From Undaria pinnatifida (Eukaryota > Sar > Phaeophyceae > Laminariales > Alariaceae): DNA of 64,000 nt. The position numbers were made by a program, and so were the translations under genes. Below, piece after piece: positions 32,645 to 40,610 of the stretch (positions are counted from its first letter, which is position 1; each line of letters begins with the position of its first letter). The stretch is taken from NCBI GenBank assembly GCA_012845835.1, contig JABAKD010000029.1, positions 11,680,524 through 11,744,523 on the forward strand, in the 5' to 3' direction. The notes under the pieces were generated by a model. That model had not been told where the DNA came from. It did no database searches and saw nothing but the letters and a program-made list of their open reading frames with translations.

Positions 32645-33923
32645 TCAGCAGCAGCAGCAATACCAGCACCAGCAACAGCACCAGCAGCAGCAGCAACCGC
32701 AGCAACATGTTCAGCAACCCCAGCAATTTCTGCCGCAGTACCCAATCCATCCACAACTGCAGCTCCCACCCTTCCAGGCCGGTGCTCACCTGGCGGGCGC
32801 CGTTCCGCCCTACCCACAGAACGCCAGTTTTGAGAGCATTTCGCAAGGATTGATGGCGAAAGACGCGGCCAAGCGAGGGTTAAAGCTCTGGAGCGAGGAA
32901 GGCGGAGCGGCGTTCTTCATCCTGCGGGGGGGGCACGCCGTAACTGCGGTCCTCACTGCGGCAACGCTTTCGAACTTGGTTCGCAAGGTGGCCGAGCCTA
33001 CTGCCAAAATGACAGGCATGTTGCTATCGCTCTCGGACATGGACGTGCTGGCATTCGGACCGCCGGTACCTGAGGGATGGTCGCAGTTCCCACGTCACCC
33101 GGCCAAGCATTTCGCCATCTTTATCAAGGTGCTGGGGATAGTCATCGGATACGGCACGGAGGCGTCGTCCGACATCTCCAAGGTGAGGAGGGCCGCGCTA
33201 CTGGGTGAGATACGCGCGGTGCAGGAGCGGCTGGAGGAGTTTACGGATCACCACGCATCCCAACTGCACCACTACAAGGAGGACGTGGAGAAGCGCATCA
33301 CGGACGCCATAAACGCCGGTATCAAGGATTTCTTCGGCGAGCTGAAGGACGAGGCCGACAAGCTGCGTCAGGAGCACGCCTTCGTGGCGCCGGTCAGTGG
33401 GTCGGGGCAACCCCCTAAGTCCCCGCGGTTCGAGCAGCTGTCTTGCCTGGTGGACAGAAGCCACACCCACAACCTAATCGGACGGTTGGACAACGGCATC
33501 GTGGCACCTCTGCAGAAGGCCGCGGGCAAGACGGGAGCGGGCAAGAGGAAATCGGTGGATACCGGCGACCTCACGGCACGAGCACGCCCGCGAAACCAGC
33601 CTGTAGGCGCGGCATCCTCCTCGGCTGCCTTCATACAGTCCATGTCAGACTGGAAAACGCCCGCCGGGGTTTGCGCTAGTGGCTGGAGAGGCCAAAAGTG
33701 CGAGAGGGCCTCATGCAAGTACGACCACGACAAGCGGCACCCGAACGTGCCACCCCCACCCCCGGGCCCACCACCCGCACCGGCGGCAGCACCTACAACA
33801 GCGGTTAGCAGCGCCACCCCTGTCCGTCACAACCCCCCTCCTCCCGCCGCACAGGCATCGGTCGCGCGCTTCAGCGGCAACCACGGGCGCAGGTCCAACG
33901 GCGCAGGAGGGAGCAGCAACTGA
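32382..33923 (+). CDS. Gag-like ORF1 of the tyrosine-recombinase retrotransposon
   Basis: 513 residues from the first ATG after repeat A1 to TGA at 33921-33923. A Ser/Ala/Gly-rich N-terminus leads into a CAG/CAA-encoded polyglutamine tract (about residues 57-112), then a folded middle region, a charged helical stretch (about 267-335, likely coiled coil) and a zinc finger of pattern C-x8-C-x4-C-x3-H near residue 431 (CASGWRGQKC, CKYDH). A Pro/Ala-rich tail follows. CCCH-type fingers bind RNA, so a nucleocapsid-like role is inferred. ORF1 has no sequence family I recognise beyond that. The next ORF is in the same frame with only the UGA between them. Confidence 0.85.
32551..32715 (+). repeat. 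CAG/CAA trinucleotide tract in ORF1
   Basis: Nearly uninterrupted CAG and CAA codons, with a few CAT (His) and TAC (Tyr) codons, encode the polyglutamine stretch. The mix of CAG and CAA would limit slippage. The minus-strand poly-Leu frame is an artefact. Confidence 0.9.
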
Positions 33924-36900
33924 TGGTGCGGGCCTCGTCTTTCGACGGGGCCGACAAGGGAGGGGGCAGGGGCGGTAGCACCGGCGGCGTTCGCGGACGC
34001 AAGCAAGACGGTAGGACTGCTCGCGGCTCCCCAACCCGGGTCGGTGGCACCGGAAGTGTTTCATGGTGAGAAAACGATCCCCGGTCCACGGCCGACAGAG
34101 CAGTCGAGAGGCACAGAAGTCGTTGCTGACACAGCAGGCAGACAGTATTTTTCTCGCGGGAAACATAGGCAAGAGACTTTCAGTGACACCACAGGCAGGC
34201 AAAAGTTCAACTATCTCACGCCACGCAGAATTTCATGCAGGAGAAAAACAGACAAGCAGGCAAGAATAAAATTCCTCACCAGAAAAACAGAAACGAGATC
34301 AGTGGCGATACATCACCCAGACAGAATTTTATTCAAGAAAAAAGCAGAAAAGAGATCCTCGTTGATCCATCAGGCAGACAGAATTTCCCTCACGGGAAAA
34401 ACAGAGAAGAGATCCTCGTTGATCCACCAGGCAGACAGAATTTCCCTCACGGAAAAAAACAGAGAAGAGATCCTCGTTGATCCATCAGGCAGACAGAATT
34501 TCCCTCACGGGAAAAACAGAAAAGAGATCACCATTGATCCATCAGGCAGACAGAATTTCCCTCACGGGAAAAACAGAAAAGAGATCCCAGTTGATCCAGC
34601 AGGCAGGCAGAATTTCTCTCACGGGAAAAACAGAAAAGAGATCCTCGTTGATCCATCAGGCAGACAGAATTTCCCTCACGGGAAAAACAGAAAAGAGATC
34701 CTAGTTGATCCATCAGGCAGGCAGAATTTCTCTCACGGAAAAATCAGAAAAGAGATCCTCGTTGATCCATCAGGCAGGCAGAATTTCCCTCACGGGAAAA
34801 ACAGAAAAGAGATCCTCGTCGATCCATCAGGCAGACAGAATTTCCCTCACGGGAAAAACAGAAAAGAGATCCCAGTTGATCCATCAGGCAGGCAGAATTT
34901 CTCTCACGGGAAAATCAGAAAAGAGATCCTCGTTGATCCATCAGGCAGGCAGAATTTCCCTCACGGGAAAAGCCGAAAAGAGATCCTCGTCGATCCATCA
35001 GGCAGGCAGAATTCCCCTCACGGAGAAATCAGAAAAGAGATCCTCGTTGATCCATCAGGCAGGCAGAATTTCCCTCACGGGAAAAACAGAAAAGAGATCC
35101 TTGATGATCCATCAGACAGGCAGAATTTCCCTCACGGGAAAAACAGACAAGAGATCCTCGTGGATCCAACAGGCAGGCAGAATTTCCCTCACGGGAAAAA
35201 CAGAAAAGAGATCCTTGATGATCCATCAGACAGGCAGAATTTCCCTCACGGGAAAAACAGACAACAGATCATTGATGATGATTCAACAGGCACACAAAAT
35301 AGCACGCACATGGCACGCGAAAGAAAAATAACTACAGCACTATCCCAGAATGGTATTCACGGTAGCGGGGTCGGAGAATCGACTGGCGGGTCGGCGTCGC
35401 TGACGCCTCCTGATGGAGGGGAAAATCTCAGACTCCATAACGAAAATATGAAACGGAAAGAAGGCAACAGACTAGAACAAGACATAATAGCGCTAACCTG
35501 TAAGTGGTCGAAGAAGAAAAATAGCATGTCGGACAGAGACTTTGGTATCGAAGACAAGAAACGAATTATTGGCGACCTCGCGAACACCTGTACGGAGCTC
35601 GTTAGGTTGCACGGAGGCAAGCTGGGGGACGTCGCAAAAGGAATCGGCGGCACCTTGGTGTCACCGCCGTTGGATGTGCGCGGCGTCGAACAGTACTTCG
35701 GGAACTTGAAACGCTTCCCAGCCATAGACGACCTACTCGAAATAGTAGCTAACGGAGTACCGGCCAGAACCACTCGCGAAGAAACAGATCTAGACAAAGC
35801 ACTGCAGTATGGCAACCATCGTAGCGTCGGGGAACATCTACCCAGAATTTGGGAGAAACTATTCGACGACGTAAGAAGGAACAGGTGCCTGGTACTAAAT
35901 AGGGCAGCCGCGGCAGAGGTAGCGGGTATTCGAATCGCCCCTCTGGCAGCGGTGGTCACCAATAAGGTGCGCATTATAAACGATTTCTCTTTCGACCCAA
36001 CCACCGCCCGAGGGGTGCAGGGAGGACTTAACCGCGACACGTTGAAAGACGAAATACCTCGATGCCTATGCGGGAAAGCCCTCCCCAAATTCCTGGCAGA
36101 AATTACCAGCCTGAGAGTCAAATATCCAGACAAGAGAATACTGATGTCGAAAGCAGATGTGTCGGACGCTTTCAGAAACGTACGGGTAGCCCCGGACCAA
36201 GCGCAAAATTTCTGTTATGTTTTGGACGATGTGTTAGTAGCAGACCTACGTCTTACCTTTGGGTGGGCTGGGTCACCCGGGTTTTGGGGGGTGATGTCGG
36301 CAGCGGCAGAGCACGCTCACTGCTACACCTCATTAACAGACGCGATAGTGTTGCCTGAAGGAGCGGAAATGATGTCCCATGTTAGAATCGCTGATCCCTG
36401 GGAAGTCGGCCAGCCCACTCGCGTACCACGCGCGGCAGGTGTCCGACCGGCAAAGGGAGGGGGGCGTTTGGACCCGTTCTTTACCACCGTATATGTGGAC
36501 GACTATATGCTAGTACGAGTTCAACAAGATTCGAATGATCAGTCCGCTCTGGTTGCATCCGCGTCGTTAGCCTCTGAACACGTTAGACTTTTCGGACAGG
36601 GGGAAATCGGCGAAACCCCTATTCTGGCGCCAAAGAAAAGCACCGATTGGGACACGACTATTGAAGCTTTAGGTTACACGATCGACTCACACCGCATGCG
36701 TATTTCAACAACCCAAGCAAAGATAGAGGCGATCAGATTGCTTCTAGAGCGAGAATGGCCACCTGTCCGGAAAATGGCGGACGCACAAGAAGTGTTAAGC
36801 ATTGCGGGAAAACTGTGGAATCTAACGTTTGTGGTCAGAGCCGGTAGATATTTTGTGTGGCAACTGCTACGCCTCACGGGCCTGCACAAGAAGGGCAGAT

Positions 36901-37631
36901 CTAAGTCGAGAATACAGAGGGTCGTGCGGTTGGGATGGGAGTTCCATGGTGACATTGCATTTTGGAAGTGGGCGATCGATCAACGGCTGATAAATCAGGG
37001 AGAATCTCTCAGCGCCCCCTTTTATGCGCACGTACTCAGAAGACCTGTAAGGCACTATTTTTCAGACGCCAGTTTCGACGCAATCGGAGGGTACTGCCCC
37101 GAGCTAAGGATATTTTGGCGTTATACCCTAGACCCGCAGTTGTCCTCAGAAATGAAGCGAAAGGCACAGGCGCGAGAGAGCTGTGCGATCACGATTAACT
37201 TACTAGAACTTTGTGGCATGGTCATTACTGCCTTCGTCGTACAGTTACTGTTAGGCGACCGACCAACCACCGAGGGGGAATCCATTATGATGCGGGGAGA
37301 CAACATGTCTGCCGTGTCGTGGGTGAACCGGTGCGGAGGCTCACGCGATAGACGCGCGGGGATCCTTATGAGACTTTTAGGCCGCATGGAGATTACAAGC
37401 GGTTGGTGTCACGTGGCCAAGCATATCCCCGGGGTGGATAACAGGTTGGCGGATGGTATTTCCAGATGGCCGGAAAAAGAGGTACAGAAAAACGTTTCTC
37501 GATTGACACAAGAGCAGGGTTGGACCCGACAAGAGATAGCGGGAGGGAATCTGGTACTTAATACAATATTGAACTTGAACCTCCCAAAAGAGAGACTAGA
37601 CGACGACTTGTGGGGTCAACTGATAGCTTGA
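33924..37631 (+). CDS. RT-RNase H ORF2, in frame with Gag across one UGA
   Basis: The frame is open from the codon after the ORF1 stop (UGA at 33921) to TGA at 37629-37631: 1,235 residues, with its first in-frame ATG only at 35310 (773-residue product). The N-terminal ~460 residues include the 57-bp repeat array. Reverse transcriptase motifs follow: VRIINDFSFD (~35970), ADVSDAFRNV with the first catalytic Asp (~36150), LTFGWAGSPGFW (~36253) and YVDD at 36492-36503. RNase H is visible as FSDASFDAIGGY (~37059), an INLLEL Glu (~37200), RGDNMSAV (~37297) and HIPGVDNRLAD (~37420), the DIRS-type arrangement. No protease, DDE integrase or methyltransferase was seen. Expression could be by stop readthrough, by reinitiation (the stop overlaps an out-of-frame ATG as TGATG), or from the internal ATG. 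Confidence 0.85.
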   Translation, partial: WCGPRLSTGPTREGAGAVAPAAFADASKTVGLLAAPQPGSVAPEVFHGEKTIPGPRPTEQSRGTEVVADTAGRQYFSRGKHRQETFSDTTGRQKFNYLTPRRISCRRKTDKQARIKFLTRKTETRSVAIHHPDRILFKKKAEKRSSLIHQADRISLTGKTEKRSSLIHQADRISLTEKNREEILVDPSGRQNFPHGKNRKEITIDPSGRQNFPHGKNRKEIPVDPAGRQNFSHGKNRKEILVDPSGRQNFPHGKNRKEILVDPSGRQNFSHGKIRKEILVDPSGRQNFPHGKNRKEILVDPSGRQNFPHGKNRKEIPVDPSGRQNFSHGKIRKEILVDPSGRQNFPHGKSRKEILVDPSGRQNSPHGEIRKEILVDPSGRQNFPHGKNRKEILDDPSDRQNFPHGKNRQEILVDPTGRQNFPHGKNRKEILDDPSDRQNFPHGKNRQQIIDDDSTGTQNSTHMARERKITTALSQNGIHGSGVGESTGGSASLTPPDGGENLRLHNENMKRKEGNRLEQDIIALTCKWSKKKNSMSDRDFGIEDKKRIIGDLANTCTELVRLHGGKLGDVAKGIGGTLVSPPLDVRGVEQYFGNLKRFPAIDDLLEIVANGVPARTTREETDLDKALQYGNHRSVGEHLPRIWEKLFDDVRRNRCLVLNRAAAAEVAGIRIAPLAAVVTNKVRIINDFSFDPTTARGVQGGLNRDTLKDEIPRCLCGKALPKFLAEITSLRVKYPDKRILMSKADVSDAFRNVRVAPDQAQNFCYVLDDVLVADLRLTFGWAGSPGFWGVMSAAAEHAHCYTSLTDAIVLPEGAEMMSHVRIADPWEVGQPTRVPRAAGVRPAKGGGRLDPFFTTVYVDDYMLVRVQQDSNDQSALVASASLASEHVRLFGQGEIGETPILAPKKSTDWDTTIEALGYTIDSHRMRISTTQAKIEAIRLLLEREWPPVRKMADAQEVLSIAGKLWNLTFVVRAGRYFVWQLLRLTGLHKKGRSKSRIQRVVRLGWEFHGDIAFWKWAIDQRLINQGESLSAPFYAHVLRRPVRHYFSDASFDAIGGYCPELRIFWRYTLDPQLSSEMKRKAQARESCAITINLLELCGMVITAFVVQLLLGDRPTTEGESIMMRGDNMSAVSWVNRCGGSRDRRAGILMRLLGRMEITSGWCHVAKHIPGVDNRLADGISRWPEKEVQKNVSRLTQEQGWTRQEIAGGNLVLNTILNLNLPKERLDDDLWGQLIA
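34120..35295 (+). repeat. 57-bp tandem array inside ORF2
   Basis: About 16.5 clear units from 34349 to 35290, plus three or four decayed units upstream, each with GGCAGACAGAATTTCCCTCA and CGGGAAAAACAGAAAAGAGA. A unit is 19 codons. In the ORF2 frame most units read as DPSGRQNFPHGKNRKEILV. The first two clear units, before an extra A near 34456, read as IHQADRISLTGKTEKRSSL instead. Both phases are very basic. The unit has no stop in at least two plus frames and part of the minus strand, so openness alone does not prove translation. Confidence 0.95.
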
Positions 37632-37774
37632 CCAAAAAGGACAGTTCGAGAAATAGCGAAAGTGTGAACGAAGACTCAGACTAAGAAAAATAAGAACGAA
37701 GGTGCGAAGGTCGAGGCTCAGTCGAGCGCGACACGATTCGGAACAACAGAAACACACAGTCTGTTCACACGGGC

Positions 37775-38956
37775 ATGCTCGAAGAACTTAAGAACGCCGA
37801 GATTCCAACAGGCCGGAATGAATGGCTAAAATTTTCGCTCGTATTCCTAATCTCAGGAACAGAAGGACGAACAGAAAGCGACGACGCGGAGGTGGCAAGA
37901 TTGATCGAGACCCTCGCGCTCGGGTCCGTAAGCGTAAGTACCAAGAAGGAGTATTTAAGCAAATGGAGGACGTGGGTGAAAGAGCGAGCGCGCAGAAATT
38001 TAGGCCCGTGGTTGTCGGAGGAGGACGGGATAGATAGCGCGGTTACCGAACTCACAAGGTTTATGGCGTCGAGGTGTTTTGTACACAAGAATCAGAGCGG
38101 AACAGTGCGTGGCTATCTAGCCGCGATCAAACATTTCCATAAGATGTTCGCGGGTTGGGAACTCCCCACCTCGCATTGCATGATCGTCGCGGTGGGCAAG
38201 GGAATCGATCGTGCTCACGGAAAGTCGGACGTTCGCCCCAAAGTCAGAAAACCACTAACGTGGGAGATGCTGATTGCAGGGCGGGAGGCGGTAGAACAGA
38301 TGGGGGAAACGGGAAGCCTCATGTGGAAAGGGTTGGCTCTGTCATACCTCCTGCTGTGTCGAGCCTCCGAAATCTGGGCGTACGGGAATGGGTTGGTTCA
38401 TTCGGAGTTCTGTTTGACTAGGGGAGACATAGCTTTTTGCAACGGTCCAACTCGCCTTGTCGGGTCAGATCGAAGGCGGGCGGACAGAGTTGAAGTTTTA
38501 TTCCGAGCGTCGAAAGCAGATCAGAAAAGAGTTGGAGCGACGATCACAAGGACGAGAGTAAGGACCAACGACACCGAACGGTGGGGTGGTGAGGACTGTG
38601 GAGCAGTAGAGATACTTCTTGATCTTTTTGAATCGCACTCAGAATTGGGGGAACACGCGCCACTAATGCAGGCCACGTGTGGTATCGGGTGGCAGGTCAT
38701 TTCTCGTGCGGCGGCGACGCGCGCTCTGAGGATATTAGTTGGAAGTCTGGGGAACGGCCCACAGCAATACGCACTTCACTCAGGTAGAATCGGAGGAACC
38801 ACGCACTTGGCGCGGTGCGGAGCAACGGCAATTCAGATCAAGCTCGCCGGACGCTGGAAATCAACAGCGTTCATGGTTTATGTCAGAGCGGGGGGGGAAG
38901 GGGCGGAGTTTGTGTCGAGAGCGCTCACCCGGAACGCCCGCGGGATTGAGGGGTAA
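37775..38956 (+). CDS. Tyrosine recombinase ORF3
   Basis: A 393-residue ATG-started frame 143 bp after ORF2, in another frame. The family's catalytic residues are visible: Arg at 196 (LLLCRASEIW), His-x-x-Arg at 335-338 (HSGRIGG), a Trp at 361 (LAGRWKS) and the nucleophilic Tyr at 369 (AFMVYVRAG). The N-terminal half (SVSTKKEYLSKWRTWVKE, residues 52-69; RGYLAAIKHFH, 112-122) fits the core-binding, SAM-like domain of phage-integrase-family enzymes. Length is typical for DIRS-order recombinases. It should insert the circular cDNA at the split repeats. All key residues are present, so it is likely active. Confidence 0.92.
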   Translation: MLEELKNAEIPTGRNEWLKFSLVFLISGTEGRTESDDAEVARLIETLALGSVSVSTKKEYLSKWRTWVKERARRNLGPWLSEEDGIDSAVTELTRFMASRCFVHKNQSGTVRGYLAAIKHFHKMFAGWELPTSHCMIVAVGKGIDRAHGKSDVRPKVRKPLTWEMLIAGREAVEQMGETGSLMWKGLALSYLLLCRASEIWAYGNGLVHSEFCLTRGDIAFCNGPTRLVGSDRRRADRVEVLFRASKADQKRVGATITRTRVRTNDTERWGGEDCGAVEILLDLFESHSELGEHAPLMQATCGIGWQVISRAAATRALRILVGSLGNGPQQYALHSGRIGGTTHLARCGATAIQIKLAGRWKSTAFMVYVRAGGEGAEFVSRALTRNARGIEG

Positions 38957-38987
38957 GATAGTATACTATGGTATCGGGCTGGCCTGA

Positions 38988-39209
38988 TGGGGTAGAGTTG
39001 CCCAGCTCGCAGAGGCAAGGGCATTAGTTATATAGTAAGTTGATGGCGGGTTAGCCCGATAGGAAGGGCCCACTGTGAAGAACGTAGAGTGGCGCGTTTT
39101 CACAGTGGGTGTGGGTACGAGGTATAGTAAGGGTCAGTGTTTAAGTTTTTGTATGCTTTTCATCACGTGGGGACATCTAATAATTCCAGAATTCTTGAGC
39201 CAAAACAAA
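38988..39209 (+). repeat. Split direct repeat B1
   Basis: This 222-bp repeat starts 32 bp after the recombinase stop (TGGGGTAGAGTTGCCCAGCT) and ends in CCAAAACAAA. It contains the inverted pair CCCACTGTGAA/TTCACAGTGGG around 39069-39108, a strong hairpin of 11-base arms. Confidence 0.9.
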
Positions 39210-39400
39210 ATGTAGGATTCGGTACGTATGGAATCCGTTGTTTGTGGAGGCGGTATTTAATTCGGGAAAAGGGGTTGGAAGTTCTCGAGGGGTAGCGAGA
39301 GCTTACGATTGCCAGAGAGAAGCTAGTACGAGGTCAGGGGCCGGTCTCAGCAGTATCTACGCATTGGAAGCAGGGGCATCGCCCTATACTTGATCGAATT
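39209..39400 (+). repeat. Split direct repeat A2
   Basis: Appears identical to A1 over 192 bp. It shares its first base with the last base of B1. Confidence 0.92.
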
Positions 39401-39466
39401 CCCACCCACCCGCCCTATCGCTCAAGAGAGGGGGGATATTTGGGTTCAGCGGAACCGAGAGAGTGT

Positions 39467-39688
39467 TGGGGTAGAGTTGCCCAGCTCGCAGAGGCAAGGG
39501 CATTAGTTATATAGTAAGTTGATGGCGGGTTAGCCCGATAGGAAGGGCCCACTGTGAAGAACGTAGAGTGGCGCGTTTTCACAGTGGGTGTGGGTACGAG
39601 GTATAGTAAGGGTCAGTGTTTAAGTTTTTGTATGCTTTTCATCACGTGGGGACATCTAATAATTCCAGAATTCTTGAGCCAAAACAAA
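39467..39688 (+). repeat. Split direct repeat B2 (right end of the element)
   Basis: Appears identical to B1 over 222 bp, including the CCCACTGTGAA hairpin. It is separated from A2 by 66 bp that do not occur elsewhere in the element. Confidence 0.92.
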
Positions 39689-40149
39689 CGTTTTTTTTTC
39701 CTCCTATCGGGAACCCACGTATTATTGCGTATTGTCAATATTTTTTTTTTCCGATCGGAATAATGCAGATCTCGCTGTCGTCGAAGTCTTGAACTATCCT
39801 CTCTCTGTGTTTTCGGTGGCTTCGCTCCTTTGTCGTGGCACTTGGCTTATCGAGCTAGTGCAAAAATTGGGCTTGCGACCGCCATTATTTTTTTTGCGGC
39901 GCCACAGCCGGGGTACGCTATGGTATGACCTGTGTTACAGAATAACAGTTCGTAGTAGTAGACGTGAGCGCCGCTGTTGCCCCGGTCGGCACTCGTTGAG
40001 GTTCACGATTTATGGCCTCAGTGGTTGTTGTCGATAGCTCTCAAAGCTACGACAGATTGCCTCGGGGACGTTGGCCTAGTGAGAGCATGCCATGCAAGCT
40101 CGATGGAATCCCCCACTCCAAATCAAACTTCTCCCCCGAGGCCGTGTAT
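39689..40149. other. No recognisable gene; two poly-T tracts
   Basis: T runs at 39690-39699 and 39740-39750 are each followed by a C/T-rich TCGGGA/TCGGAA word. Otherwise featureless right flank of the retrotransposon. Confidence 0.4.
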
Positions 40150-40610
40150 TTACCTGGGTTTTTACCCGTACCCGGAACTTCTGGAAGTTCTGTAGGATAT
40201 TCATACCCGTACCCGGAACTTCTGTAAGTTCTGTACGCCAGTGCCACAAATACCCGAGGTACGGCATTTTCATACCTGCCCGGAACTTCTGTAAGTTTGC
40301 ACACCCGTGCCACAATAGGAAGTTATGTAAGACTTTCATACCCGTACCCCAAACTTCTGGAAGTTCTGTAAGACTTTCATACCCGTACCCGGAATTCCTG
40401 TGAGTTCTGTACGACCCGTCCCACAATACCCGGGGTACGGGTACAACATGTTTTGTACCTGCCCGGAACTTGTGAGTTCTGTACGCCCGTGCCACAATAC
40501 CCGGAACTTCTGTGAGTTCTGAACACTTCCATACCGGTACCCGAAACTTCTGGAAGTTCTGTAAGACTCCCATACCCTTATTCGGAATCCACAAACCCTG
40601 CAGAACATAA
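40150..40610 (+). repeat. 41-bp AACTTCTGGAAGTT minisatellite, array 2
   Basis: Same unit and orientation as 31575-31945 (CCCGTACCCGGAACTTCTGG then AAGTTCTGTAAGACTTTCAT), about ten units with truncations. Together with that array it brackets the retrotransposon. Confidence 0.85.

Larger units (their letters stand above)
32186..39688 (+). mobile_element. Complete tyrosine-recombinase retrotransposon (DIRS order, Ngaro/PAT-like)
   Basis: The 7.5-kb element has split direct repeats in the order A1 (32186-32377), ORFs, B1 (38988-39209), A2 (39209-39400), B2 (39467-39688). A1/A2 (192 bp) and B1/B2 (222 bp) look identical. B1 and A2 abut with a one-base overlap, as expected of a circular-junction copy. 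Three ORFs are intact: Gag-like, RT-RNase H and tyrosine recombinase. I see no target-site duplication, LTR or DDE integrase, consistent with integration of a circular DNA by the recombinase. Identical repeats and open frames imply recent insertion. It lies between two arrays of the same 41-bp minisatellite. Ngaro versus PAT assignment needs an RT phylogeny. Confidence 0.92.

Noticed and set aside
32311-32846. Minus-strand poly-Ala/poly-Leu ORFs opposite the Gag-like gene
   Set aside because: Shadows of the CAG/CAA tract; ORF1 on the plus strand has the ATG, the finger and the context.
34477-35331. Separate ORFs (34477-34704, 34705-35331, and minus 34528-34713 and 35029-35226) in the 57-bp array
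   Set aside because: Alternate-frame reads of a stop-free repeat. I keep only the frame continuous with Gag and RT.
35357-36133. 258-residue minus-strand ORF opposite RT
   Set aside because: Antisense shadow of a GC-rich coding region; no domain.
32160-39700. Interpreting the element as an LTR retrotransposon
   Set aside because: Terminal sequences A1 and B2 differ, there is no DDE integrase or protease, and a tyrosine recombinase is present.
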